Positions 16,913-25,446 of a stretch of 64,000 bases of DNA are shown piece by piece. Below the pieces are notes generated by a model. That model saw nothing but the letters and a program-made list of their open reading frames with translations. It was not told where the DNA came from and ran no database searches. How positions within the stretch are numbered: position 1 is the stretch's first letter; every line of letters starts with the position of its first letter. The translations under genes and the position numbers were made by a program. The DNA comes from Bin87 sp965115825 (lineage in GTDB: Bacteria; Chloroflexota; Dehalococcoidia; Lucifugimonadales; UBA3495), in the NCBI GenBank assembly GCA_965115825.1, contig OZ220464.1, positions 744,001 through 808,000 on the forward strand. Direction: 5' to 3'.

Positions 16913-19018
16913 ATGGCCGGTTACCGCAAGCACGAGGCGCAGGATTGGGCCTGGCACAACCTCAAAGGCCAATGGACCACCCTCGTAACGCCTTTCACAC
17001 CCGATAATCGCGTGGACACCGACGGTCTCCGCCACAACATCCGACACGTGCAGAGCCTGGGCGTCCGTGGCGGCGGTTGCACCTGGAATATGGGCGAGTT
17101 CTGGAGCCTTACCGAATCCGAGCGCCGCCTGGTCATGGACACCGTCGCCGACGAAGCCGCCGGCCGCTGGTTCATCGGCGCCCACGTCACCGACACCTCC
17201 CTCCAGGAGAGCGTCTCCCTCGCCCGCCACGCCCAGCAGCAGGGCTTCGACCTCCTTATCATTGCCCCCTCCTACATGGTCACCAAAACCGAAGACCAGG
17301 TAGTCGAATTCGTCCGCCAGGTTGCCGAAACCACCGACCTCGCCATAATGTTCTACAACTCCCCCCAATTTGGCATCACCATCAGCCCCCACGGACTCAA
17401 ACGCCTCTGCGCCATCCCCAACGTCGTCGGCGTCAAAGAAGCCAGCTTCAACCAGCAGATTTCCATCGAAACCCACCTCCTCGTCGGACGCGACGCCATC
17501 ATCAGCACCCCCGACGAGTGGATCTTCCACAAGGCCAAACAGCTCGGATTCCACCAGCAGGTGATGTTCGCCAACACCTCCGACTGGCGCTTTGACACCC
17601 CCTCCCACAACTACTACGTCCGCTTCATCGACAAAGCCACCTCCGGCGACTTGGACACCGAGTTCTACGACCGCCACCTCAAAGACATCAAAGCTCTCTC
17701 CGACAAGTGGTGGGGCGGCACGATGAAGAAAACCGGCGGCGCCCTCCCCGTGTCTATGTGCAAGGCTTGGGGCGAAATGATGGGCATGGTCGGCGGCAGC
17801 GTCCGCGCCCCCCTCAGCGACCTTACTCCCGAAGCCAAAAGCGCCCTCTGGAGCGAACTGGAGCCTCTGCTCCCTCGTCCCGCCGCCATTTCCGCCGCAA
17901 GCTCCCGCGAGGTCATCCACGGCCGCCCCCACGCCCCCTGGCTCAACGGCTCCCCGGCTGCCCATCCCGGCCCCGGCCGCCATCACGACATCGAAGGCTC
18001 CGGCATGATGCTGCTCGTCAGCGCCCAGAACAAAGCCGAGGCTATGGAAGCCGACCGCGGCGGCGCGGACATCATCGACTTGAAAAACCTCCAGGAAGCC
18101 CTGGTCGGTTCAGCCCATCCCAACTTGGTCAAGGAAGTGCGCGAGCTGATACCCGCCCACAAGCACGTCAGCGTCACCCTCGGCGTCGTCCCTAACCAGC
18201 CCGGCACCGTCGCTATGGCCGTCCACGCCGCCACCATGATGGACGCCACCTCCGTCAAGGTAGGCTTCCAGGTTGCCGACTACGACACCGCCGTTGAGGT
18301 GTTAAGAGAATCCCGCGCCGCCATTGGCAGCTCTCCAACCAAGCTCATCGGCTCCCTCTTCGCCGACAACCTCCTCTTCAACGGCGGCCTCGACCCTCAC
18401 CTCATGGTCCGCCTCGCCAAAGACGGCCAGTGCGACGGCTTCCTCATCGACACCCTCACCAAAGATGGCCGCAACCTCTTCGACTTTATGCCCGAGCCCG
18501 TCCTCCGCGACATGGTCATGGAAGCCAAAGCCGCCGGCCTCAGCACCGCCCTCAGCGGACACCTCAAACTGGACAACCTCGACGAACTTGCCCGTATCAA
18601 CCCCGACATCGTCGGCGTCCGCGGCGCCGTCTGTTCCAGCGGCGAGCGCGACCGCGCCGTTGCCTGGGAAGCCGTCGCCTATTTCAAAGAACAACTCGAC
18701 CTCCGCAAAAGCGGTCAAATCGACGTCCGCGCCCCCGTCTCCGTCCCCACCGGCGACAACGGCAACGGCCACCAAAATGGCAGCGGCTGGACCGTCATCG
18801 ACGGCCGCGGCAAAAACTGCGCCGGCGTCATCGCCGCCCTCAGCCGTCAGATGGAATACGACCGCGCCTCCTTCATCGAAGCCATCCTCCACGACGCCCT
18901 CAACATCTACGATGTCATCTACTGGACGGAACAGGCCGGGCACAAACTTCTCACCCAGCGCAAAGAAAGCGACGGCACCCTCCGCGTCCTGATCCAACCC
19001 TACGCCAACCCACGCTAA
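16913..19018 (+). CDS. Three-domain fusion: DapA-like aldolase, MfnB-like synthase, TusA-like domain
   Basis: 701 residues. ATG at 16913 follows TTGGAGG by 9 bases. Residues 1-330 are a DHDPS/NAL-family aldolase (GQWTTLVTPFTPDNRVD; Schiff-base Lys175 in VVGVKEAS). After a linker, residues 365-605 match (5-formylfuran-3-yl)methyl phosphate synthase, the first enzyme of the methanofuran furan ring: GGADIIDLKN with catalytic-type Lys391, LIDTLTKDGRNLFDF with Lys517, and DIVGVRGAVC. Residues 625-701 resemble TusA (DGRGKNCAGV, Cys636, where the usual CPG reads CAG). MfnB makes a formylfuran phosphate from two glyceraldehyde-3-phosphates; the joint role of the fusion is unknown. It has its own terminator. 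Confidence 0.85.
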   Translation: MAGYRKHEAQDWAWHNLKGQWTTLVTPFTPDNRVDTDGLRHNIRHVQSLGVRGGGCTWNMGEFWSLTESERRLVMDTVADEAAGRWFIGAHVTDTSLQESVSLARHAQQQGFDLLIIAPSYMVTKTEDQVVEFVRQVAETTDLAIMFYNSPQFGITISPHGLKRLCAIPNVVGVKEASFNQQISIETHLLVGRDAIISTPDEWIFHKAKQLGFHQQVMFANTSDWRFDTPSHNYYVRFIDKATSGDLDTEFYDRHLKDIKALSDKWWGGTMKKTGGALPVSMCKAWGEMMGMVGGSVRAPLSDLTPEAKSALWSELEPLLPRPAAISAASSREVIHGRPHAPWLNGSPAAHPGPGRHHDIEGSGMMLLVSAQNKAEAMEADRGGADIIDLKNLQEALVGSAHPNLVKEVRELIPAHKHVSVTLGVVPNQPGTVAMAVHAATMMDATSVKVGFQVADYDTAVEVLRESRAAIGSSPTKLIGSLFADNLLFNGGLDPHLMVRLAKDGQCDGFLIDTLTKDGRNLFDFMPEPVLRDMVMEAKAAGLSTALSGHLKLDNLDELARINPDIVGVRGAVCSSGERDRAVAWEAVAYFKEQLDLRKSGQIDVRAPVSVPTGDNGNGHQNGSGWTVIDGRGKNCAGVIAALSRQMEYDRASFIEAILHDALNIYDVIYWTEQAGHKLLTQRKESDGTLRVLIQPYANPR

Positions 19019-19094
19019 CCCGCCTGACCCACAAATCCCGTACCCTGCAAACCAACCCTACGCTAACGGACTCTCGACATACTCCTCGCTTCCC

Positions 19095-19140
19095 AATCGC
19101 AAGGGTGGGGCTACTCAGTCCCGCCCTTGCGATTTATATG
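19095..19140 (+). terminator. Terminator after the DapA-MfnB-TusA gene
   Basis: Bases 19095-19109 pair with 19120-19134 (15 bp, one T-G wobble) around a 10-base loop, followed by a T-rich tail (tttatat). It starts 76 bases after the stop codon. Confidence 0.75.
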
Positions 19141-19230
19141 CCCGCCCTACACCTGACGATGCCCGGTCATACCCACACCTAACGCCGCCACTCCCACGCC
19201 CATCATTCCGGCGAAAGCCGGAACCTGGCG

Positions 19231-19515
19231 CCCCATACACGCCCCGGGCCCGCAACCTACATCCCCAATGCGAACCCCCCAATCCTGCCCATCCTAAAAT
19301 CCCGTAAATCCTGATTCTGACAACAACCCCATACACGCCCCGGGCCCGCAACCACACCCCCATAGCGAACCCCCCAATCCTGCCCATCCTAAAATCCCAT
19401 AAATCCTGATTCTGACAACAACCCCATACACGCCCCGGGCCCGCAACCACACCCCCATAGCGAACCCCCCAATCCTGCCCATCCTAAAATCCTGTAAATC
19501 CCAATTCAGACCATC
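19231..19515. repeat. Three tandem copies of a 95-96 bp unit
   Basis: Units start at 19231, 19327 and 19422, each opening with ccccatacacgccccgggcc. The first two end with the dispersed cctgattctgacaa motif (reverse of the GTCAGAATCAGG family). The third diverges in its last 25 bases. Open frames here on either strand are simply repeats of the unit and are not credible genes. Confidence 0.9.
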
Positions 19516-19559
19516 CTCACCGCCAACCCCCATCCACCACTCCAACGCCCCAACCTACC

Positions 19560-19603
19560 CAATCCTGAAAATCCCAAAATCCCGTAAATCCTGATTCTGA
19601 CAA
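19560..19603 (-). repeat. GTCAGAATCAGG-family dispersed repeat
   Basis: Reverse-oriented copy of the family also seen at 29878, 29941, 33004, 33134 and 42387: a run of three related phrases (gtcagaatcagg, atttacggga, attttcagga) totalling about 44 bases. It lies just outside the 426-bp repeat A. Confidence 0.75.
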
Positions 19604-19657
19604 ATTGATGACATCCAACGCTTGCGAAGCCGTACGCCAGTACTTTACCCTATCCAC

Positions 19658-20082
19658 GTCAGGCTCATCCGCCGGCCCCGCGCGAACCGTCGGATACCCG
19701 TCCCTGGCCAGGACAACTGCCCGACACCACAACTGAATAGGAGTCTCACGGGGTTCAGGACATCACGGTCTAATCCGCCGCATCCGTACTGTGCGGCATG
19801 TCGGATCCATTGCACCACTGTGGTGCGCCGGAGGTCGGTCACATTACCCGGCTGGCGCACCCAGCACGGCGGGCGTCACCACCGCTGCGCGAGGACGGGC
19901 ACTGCGCAAGCAGCCGTTAGCACGCGCAAGACTAGGACGTAAATAGCAAGCACGCTCTCAGGCCGTAGCGCCGACATCCTGAACCCCCAGGAACCCAACC
20001 AGAATCCACCGACCGACCAAAAGGAGAGAAACAACCAACATGAACACCGTCAACCCCAACTCCACTACCCGCGCCCCTCCCC
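19658..20082 (+). repeat. Long inverted repeat, arm A (about 426 bp)
   Basis: Nearly identical, in opposite orientation, to 29410-29835. By eye the identity is about 95%, with scattered substitutions and a few one-to-two-base indels. It runs from gtcaggctcatcc to cgcgcccctcccc and ends with AAAAGGAG, a spacer and ATG (20040) encoding MNTVNPNSTTRAPP. It contains small helices (GCACC/GGTGC; GCGCCGG/CCGG..GGCGC). It points toward sbcC. It may be a structured RNA leader, a non-autonomous mobile element, or both. Confidence 0.85.
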
Positions 20083-20189
20083 ACCGGCCGCCCCCAAAGG
20101 GGTGGCCATCGGTAGGTTGGCCACCACCAAAGCCCCCGGAACCGGGTTCCCATTCTCACCGTAGTAGCGGATTAGCAACTGCGAGGTGA
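20040..20189 (+). CDS. Possible small ORF launched from repeat A
   Basis: ATG at 20040 follows AAAAGGAG by about 11 bases. It encodes 49 residues, very Pro-rich (starting MNTVNPNSTTRAPP), ending at TAG 17 bases before sbcC. The first 14 residues lie in the repeat and match the start in arm B. Arm B's frame runs on as a nonsense-like antisense of a real gene, so the shared part is more likely a leader feature than a conserved protein. Confidence 0.25.
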   Translation: MNTVNPNSTTRAPPHRPPPKGWPSVGWPPPKPPEPGSHSHRSSGLATAR

Positions 20190-20205
20190 TACAATCGGCG
20201 GCGAC

Positions 20206-22773
20206 ATGATCCCGCTGAAACTGTCTCTCCGCAACTTCCTCTGCTACCGGGATGACGTGCCGCCGCTGGACTTGCGCGGCGTCCACGTCGTCTGCCTCTG
20301 CGGAGCCAACGGCCACGGCAAATCCGCCCTGCTGGACGCCATGACCTGGTGCCTCTGGGGGCAAGCCCGCACTGGCAACCGCAACCACGACAGCCTGATT
20401 TCCCACGGTGAAACCGAGTGCCGGGTCCAGCTTGACTTTCTGGCCCAAGGCCAAACCTACCGCGCTGTTCGCCGCCGCCGTAGCGCTGGACGCGGCCGTT
20501 CCGAGCTCGACCTCTTCGTATTGGACGACGTCGAGCATCCGCGCCCCATCACCGGCAACTCCCTCAACGAAACCAACGCCCACATCCGCCGTTTGGTCGG
20601 CATGGACTACGATACCTTCGTCAACTCCTCCTTCCTCCTGCAAGGCCGCTCCGACGAATTCACCCGCAAATCTCCCTCCGACCGCAAGGAAGTCCTTTCG
20701 TCCATCCTCGGATTGGGCCTCTACGAAATTCTCCAGGCCGCCGCCCGCAGCCGCCGGGCAGAATGGCAGGACGCCGTCGCCCGCTCCGAGGGCGCCTTGG
20801 CGCAAACTAAATCCGCCCTGGACGCAGTTCCCGACCCAGCTCCCGAACTGGCCGCGCTCACCAATCGCCTGCACGAACTGGACGCTGAAATCACGTCAGC
20901 CTCAGCCGACGCGGCGGAGCGGCGAGCCGCTGTAACCGAACTCCGCCGTCAGGAGACCGAGCTGGCCGCATTGGAACGCCACGTCGCAGCCCTCACCAAC
21001 GACATCGCTCGGGCTGCCGACTCCATCGCACTCGCGCGACGCCGCATTAACCACTCTCAAACCCTGGCCCAAAGAGCCGATGAAATCGACAACGGCGTCG
21101 CCCGTCTCACCGCCGCCCGCAGTGAACTGGAACGCCTGGAAGCCACCCGCCGCGAGTACGACGATTTGCACGACCGCCGCAACAAGTTGCAAGTCGCAAT
21201 CGGCCGGGAACAGGCTACCTTGTCCGCCCAGGCTGCCGAACTGCAACGCCGCATCCGCGACGAATTGGAACCCCTGACCCTGCAGCGCGACGGGATTGCC
21301 CGGCTGCTGGCAGACCTGCGCGACGCCGAGCAAAGGCTCATCGCGGAGCAGGAACGTATCGACGCCTGCCACGCCGCAGCCGCCGATTTGCAAACCCACA
21401 TCGCGGTCAAGCAGGCTGCACTGGAGCAATGCCTCGCCGAGGGTAAAGAACTCCGCGCCCGCCAGCAGGACATCGCCTCCGCCGGCGCATTGTGTCCCCT
21501 GTGCCGTACTCCCCTCACCGAAGACGCTTGCGGCGATATAGCCGAATGGTACGAAAATCAAATCACTGCCAAGCTGACGCTGCACCGCGAAATCCAGAAG
21601 ACCCTCGGCGAACTGACCCGGCGGCAAACGCAGCTGGCCGCCGACGCGGACCAGCGGCGCAACGCCCTCGCCCGCCAGCAGCGGCAGGCCCAACAGGAAC
21701 GGGGACGCCTGGAACAGCAGCAGCGCCAAAGCGACGCCGCCCAGTCCCAGCTGCAAGAATCCCAGCCCCGATTGTCTCGGCTGCAAGACTTGCTGGCTCT
21801 CGGCGATTTCGCCCCCGCTGAGCGCGCCGCCATCGCCAAAATCGACGAGGCCGTCATCGCCCTGGCCTACGATGACGTCAGCCGCGAGGAGGCCTACCGT
21901 CTAACGCAATCCCTGCTGCATTGGGACACCGAACGCCGGGATCGGGATACGGCATTGGCCCGCCTGCCCGACGACGAAGCGGAACTGCGCCAGGATGAAG
22001 CGCAGGCTGCGCGGTGGCGCTCCGAACTGGCCGACGCCCAGGCCGGCTTGTCCGCGGCTCGGGCCGCAGTGGCGGAACTGCCCGAGCGCGAAATCGCAGC
22101 TCAGTCCGCCGAAGCCGTCGTTGCCGCTCTGTCCTCCGAGCGGGATGAACTGCTCGCCCGGCGCGGACGCTTGCAGGGCGACGCAGAACGACGGCGCGCT
22201 TACTCCGCGGAAATCGCCAAACTGGAACAAACCCATGCCCAAGCGCAAGCCGAGCAGATCATCTACCAGGAACTGTACGTCGCCTTTGGCCGCAGCGGCG
22301 TGCCTGCCATGCTGATTGACGCCGCCGTGCCCCACATCGAAACCGAAGCCAACCACCTGCTGGGCCGGATGACCGACAACCGCCTGGCCCTCAAGCTGGA
22401 AACCCAGCGCCTGACTCAGGGCGGCAACGTATCCGAAACGCTGGACATTATAGTGAGCGACGAGCTTGGCCCGCGCAGCTACGACCTGTTCAGCGGCGGC
22501 GAAGCTTTCCGCATCAATCTGGCCCTGCGCATCGCACTGTCCCGGGTGCTTTCGCAGCGGTTGGGCGCGCCGTTGCCCACGCTCTTCATTGACGAGGGAT
22601 TTGGCACCCAGGACACCGCCGGACGGGAGCGCATCGTTGACGCTATCGCCTCCATCCAAAACGAGTTCGAGAAAATCATCGTGATAACCCACCTGGACGA
22701 GTTGAAAGACTTGTTCCCCGTGCGCATTGAAGTGCTGAAGACCGAGTCAGGTTCGCAATTCTGGCTGAGCTAG
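20206..22773 (+). CDS. sbcC: SbcC/Rad50-like SMC-family nuclease ATPase
   Basis: 855 residues. Walker A is GANGHGKSA (about 34-42), the zinc hook is CPLC (Cys430, Cys433) at the apex of two long coiled coils rich in Glu/Arg/Ala, the signature is LFSGGEAFR and Walker B reads PTLFIDEGFGTQD. With SbcD/Mre11 it opens DNA ends and hairpins. It is somewhat shorter than E. coli SbcC (1048). No sbcD gene is visible upstream, where the repeat region lies, so the partner must be elsewhere. ATG at 20206 is the only good start before the Walker A. Confidence 0.93.
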   Translation: MIPLKLSLRNFLCYRDDVPPLDLRGVHVVCLCGANGHGKSALLDAMTWCLWGQARTGNRNHDSLISHGETECRVQLDFLAQGQTYRAVRRRRSAGRGRSELDLFVLDDVEHPRPITGNSLNETNAHIRRLVGMDYDTFVNSSFLLQGRSDEFTRKSPSDRKEVLSSILGLGLYEILQAAARSRRAEWQDAVARSEGALAQTKSALDAVPDPAPELAALTNRLHELDAEITSASADAAERRAAVTELRRQETELAALERHVAALTNDIARAADSIALARRRINHSQTLAQRADEIDNGVARLTAARSELERLEATRREYDDLHDRRNKLQVAIGREQATLSAQAAELQRRIRDELEPLTLQRDGIARLLADLRDAEQRLIAEQERIDACHAAAADLQTHIAVKQAALEQCLAEGKELRARQQDIASAGALCPLCRTPLTEDACGDIAEWYENQITAKLTLHREIQKTLGELTRRQTQLAADADQRRNALARQQRQAQQERGRLEQQQRQSDAAQSQLQESQPRLSRLQDLLALGDFAPAERAAIAKIDEAVIALAYDDVSREEAYRLTQSLLHWDTERRDRDTALARLPDDEAELRQDEAQAARWRSELADAQAGLSAARAAVAELPEREIAAQSAEAVVAALSSERDELLARRGRLQGDAERRRAYSAEIAKLEQTHAQAQAEQIIYQELYVAFGRSGVPAMLIDAAVPHIETEANHLLGRMTDNRLALKLETQRLTQGGNVSETLDIIVSDELGPRSYDLFSGGEAFRINLALRIALSRVLSQRLGAPLPTLFIDEGFGTQDTAGRERIVDAIASIQNEFEKIIVITHLDELKDLFPVRIEVLKTESGSQFWLS

Positions 22774-22968
22774 GAGCGCCTCCCCCAGCGCGGGAGCGGG
22801 TACAAGAGAATTCCATCGCCGCACCTCACCTGACCCGCGCTGCCCCAGCGCGGAATCGAGGTACTCCCTCCGGCTGACAGAGCCGGGCTAGACGGGCCCT
22901 CACCCCCGCGGAAACAGGGTACAGCAGGCGGGAAAAGCAGTTTCACGGCTTTTCGCCAGCGCATTGCG

Positions 22969-22997
22969 TTGACAGGTTGATAGCGTAGAGATAGACT
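22969..22997 (+). promoter_or_regulatory. Promoter of the FbpC-like gene
   Basis: Perfect TTGACA at 22969-22974, 17-base spacer, TAGACT at 22992-22997 (four of six). The predicted start near 23004 gives a leader of about 53 bases that ends in the hairpin at 23029-23053. Confidence 0.65.
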
Positions 22998-23028
22998 TAT
23001 CCTGGAAGTACACCAATACTGAATCCAC

Positions 23029-23056
23029 GCGCCAGTCTGCGCGATTCTGGCGCTTT
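23029..23056 (+). promoter_or_regulatory. Hairpin abutting the FbpC-like start codon
   Basis: GCGCCAG (23029-23035) pairs exactly with CTGGCGC (23047-23053) around an 11-base loop, then TTT and the ATG at 23057. No Shine-Dalgarno is visible between. It could terminate transcription weakly or restrict ribosome access. Confidence 0.45.
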
Positions 23057-24163
23057 ATGCCTTCTAACAGCAAAATGCAACCGACAGTCAGTGAACCCGT
23101 TCTCAGGCCCCATGCGCTGCAATTGTCCGGGCTGTGCAAAGCGTTTCATGAAGTCAAAGCGGTCGTTGACGCGGACGTGGACTTGAAACGCGGCGAGATT
23201 CTCTGCCTGTTGGGCCCCAGCGGGTGCGGCAAGACCACCATGCTGCGCCTGATTGCCGGATTTGACGCGCCCGACGCCGGAACCGTTCACATTGACGGCA
23301 GGCTGGTAAGCGGCCTGGGCGTGAACGAAACCCCGGAAAAGCGACGGGTAGGCATGGTGTTCCAAGACGGCGCTCTGTTCCCGCACCTCACGGTGGCCCA
23401 GAACATTGCTTTCGGCCTGAGCAAAAGCCTACGCCGCCAGGTGCGGGTAGCCGAGGCGTTGGAGTTGGTAGACTTGGCCGGGTATGACAAGCGCTACCCC
23501 CATCAGCTTTCCGGAGGGCAGCAGCAGCGGGTAGCGTTGGCCCGAGCCCTGGCGCCAGCGCCCGATTTAATACTGATGGACGAGCCCTTTTCCAGCCTTG
23601 ACGCCGGCCTGCGTGGGCAGCTGCGCGCTGAGGTGCGGGCGATTTTGAAGCAGCGGGGCGCCAGCGTAGTCTGCGTAACCCACGACCAGGAAGAAGCAAT
23701 GCAGCTGGCCGACCGAGTAGCGGTCATGAACCAGGGCAGGATTGAGCAACTGGGGACTCCCGAAGCAGTGTTCAATTACCCTGACAACAGGTTCACCGCC
23801 GAGTTCTTCGGCATAGCCGACTTTATGCCGGCATGGCGGGATGGCAAACGTCTAGCCTGTGAGGTGGGGTCGATACCCTGGCGCGCTGGCGACCACCCTG
23901 ACGGCGAGTTGCAGATTGTAGTCCGTCCTGACTGCTTGGATATGGACATCAGCGAAGAGGGCAATGGCGTAGTGGTGCAGAAGGAGTTTCTGGGAGGCTT
24001 CAATCTCTATCGTGTGGAGCTGGCCTCCGGCCAAAAGGTGCAGGTGATGCAGTCGCACATCATGCAGTACCAGCCCGGAACGAAGGTCAGTGTTTTCCTG
24101 CGCGCGGGACACCGTCCGCAGTTTTTCGTCAACGGCCGAGCCACCAACGCCGCGCCGCATTAG
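23057..24163 (+). CDS. ABC transporter ATP-binding protein, FbpC/PotA type
   Basis: 368 residues. Walker A GPSGCGKTT, signature LSGGQQQR, Walker B LILMDEPFSSLD and the H-loop THDQEEAM are intact, and a C-terminal TOBE-type domain follows (about 245-360). Proteins of this layout energise import of Fe(III), sulfate, molybdate or polyamines. No permease or binding protein lies beside it, so the substrate is unknown and it may serve a transporter encoded elsewhere. The start at 23057 lacks a Shine-Dalgarno; Met7 is an alternative. Confidence 0.9.
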   Translation: MPSNSKMQPTVSEPVLRPHALQLSGLCKAFHEVKAVVDADVDLKRGEILCLLGPSGCGKTTMLRLIAGFDAPDAGTVHIDGRLVSGLGVNETPEKRRVGMVFQDGALFPHLTVAQNIAFGLSKSLRRQVRVAEALELVDLAGYDKRYPHQLSGGQQQRVALARALAPAPDLILMDEPFSSLDAGLRGQLRAEVRAILKQRGASVVCVTHDQEEAMQLADRVAVMNQGRIEQLGTPEAVFNYPDNRFTAEFFGIADFMPAWRDGKRLACEVGSIPWRAGDHPDGELQIVVRPDCLDMDISEEGNGVVVQKEFLGGFNLYRVELASGQKVQVMQSHIMQYQPGTKVSVFLRAGHRPQFFVNGRATNAAPH

Positions 24164-24535
24164 GAACGCAAGCGGCAAATCCCGACTGCGGAGCGAGCCG
24201 ATGAACCCGGTAACCTGACACGGCATCGCACTAATAAAAACAGCTATGCCTAGGGCATTTCTTATAGAGCAAGCATGCCTGATTTACTGCGCTCATCTGC
24301 GTCACAGAAATGCACTCTGTTTCCTGTGATGCCGGCGCACACCGGTCATATGCGGGGAAGTACTATTTCAGCGCGCCATGACTGTCGGTATGGCGCCTGC
24401 TGCTGGCTGAGAGGTCGTTTCCACAGCGCCATTGGGGTACGGAAATCGGTTGAACCGCTGTCGTGTATGGTAAGGTCGACGTTATCCAACGGGCTCGGAG
24501 CAAGCGAACAACACCGTGGTACAGGAGGCTGCGCG
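24164..24535. other. Intergenic region before the PPOX-family gene
   Basis: No credible gene. A short ATGCC-TAG-GGCAT hairpin near 24246-24258 with T-rich sequence after it could be a weak terminator for the FbpC-like gene. TTGAAC near 24451 could be a -35 but has no matching -10. Confidence 0.4.
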
Positions 24536-24955
24536 ATGCTGACGGACGGACAACGGGAGTTTCTGAATAACAATCACAACGGCGCGCTGACAACATTCCG
24601 GCGGAACGGGGCGGCGCAAATGAGCATCGTTACCTGTGGGCGGTATGACGACGGCGTGGCTTTCACCACTACCGCCGGCCGTTCCAAGCTGCGCAACCTG
24701 CGCCGGGAGCCACGTTGCACTATCCTGGTAGGCGCCGACGACTGGCGCAACTTCGTTGTGCTGGAAGGCGAGGCCCGCCTGGTCGGCGTTGATACCGTCA
24801 GCGCGGACGAATACCGTGAGACCCTGCGCAAGGTGTACCGCACCGCCGCCGGTCGGGAACATCCTAACTGGGACGAATACGATCAAGCGATGCTGGACGA
24901 CGGGCGGTATGCCGTAATCGTAACACCGGCCCATGTCTATGGGAGGACTGATTAG
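24536..24955 (+). CDS. PPOX-class (pyridoxamine oxidase-fold) F420-dependent oxidoreductase
   Basis: 139 residues. ATG at 24536 follows ACAGGAGG. The split-barrel flavin-binding fold is recognisable from FLNNNHNGALTTFRRNG, KLRNLRREPRCTILV and the C-terminal YAVIVTPAHVYGR. Small PPOX proteins of this sort bind F420, FMN or heme; F420 is the most likely here from the family pattern. The last 17 or so codons are echoed twice downstream in decayed tandem copies. Confidence 0.85.
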   Translation: MLTDGQREFLNNNHNGALTTFRRNGAAQMSIVTCGRYDDGVAFTTTAGRSKLRNLRREPRCTILVGADDWRNFVVLEGEARLVGVDTVSADEYRETLRKVYRTAAGREHPNWDEYDQAMLDDGRYAVIVTPAHVYGRTD

Positions 24956-25446
24956 GGGGGGACAGCGCTGCGATGGGTTAGGAGTGGGCGGAGTTGTCGC
25001 TAGCCAATGCCCTCTGCATGCCGTAGGGAAGGTACGTCAAGAGGTATGCTGTCATGGTAGTACATACGTTTGACATGGTGGGCTATAAGACCGCGCCGGC
25101 TATGGCGTCGGGATTGACCGACCGGATACGAGACATCCGCCGGCTAACCGACCTGGTTTTAGAGCATCGGCCCAAACCCGGCAAGGTCAGGTCGTACAAG
25201 CTCCGCGCGAAGTCGCCGATTTCAAAGTGAGACACTACCCGGCCTACGCTTATGGGAGGACGGATTAGGGGGACTGCACTTCGATGGGGTGGGGGTGGGC
25301 CGAGTTGTCGATAGCCGATTCTCTCTGCATACCGCAGGGGAGATACGTCAGGAGGTATGTTGCCATTGTAACCCCTGCCTATGTTTATGGGAGGATGGCT
25401 TCGGGTGGACGGCAATGTGATGGGTTGGGGGAGGGCGGAGTTGTAG
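24956..25446. repeat. Decayed tandem triplication of the PPOX/molybdenum-hydroxylase gene junction
   Basis: Three units of about 130-137 bp each combine the 3' end of the PPOX gene (+) with the 3' end of the molybdenum hydroxylase gene (-). PPOX-end traces: real at 24904-24955, echoes at 25041-25062 plus 25239-25270, and 25352-25398. Hydroxylase-end traces: near 24997-25042 (still decoding SLRHAEGIG then stop on the minus strand), near 25310-25350, and the real end at 25447. The middle unit is split by the transposase scrap at 25054-25230. Confidence 0.8.
25054..25230 (+). pseudogene. Transposase C-terminal fragment
   Basis: A 58-residue open frame (MVVHTFDMVGYKTAPAMASG, then LTDRIRDIRRLTDLVLEHRP, ending LRAKSPISK). 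The phrase KTAPAMASGLTD resembles the end of DDE transposases/integrases where GGKTPAMAAGLTD is followed by a basic tail. Only the end of the protein is present and it splits a duplicated copy of the PPOX gene end, so it is an insertion relic. Confidence 0.5.

Larger units (their letters stand above)
22774..23056. other. Intergenic region with promoter and leader hairpin
   Basis: No gene is seen. 22774-22900 carries inverted segments (cagcgcggg near 22791, ccccagcgcgg near 22843) typical of repeat debris. The promoter and the hairpin before the FbpC-like gene are listed separately. Confidence 0.5.

Noticed and set aside
19231..19515. CRISPR array or small repeat-protein gene
   Set aside because: Whole 95-bp units are repeated with no unique spacers, and frames simply repeat the unit without a start signal.
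19622..19942. 106-codon frame inside arm A, with a similar frame inside arm B (29574-29870, minus)
   Set aside because: The frames diverge at both ends because of indels and have no Shine-Dalgarno; the shared part follows from the DNA repeat.
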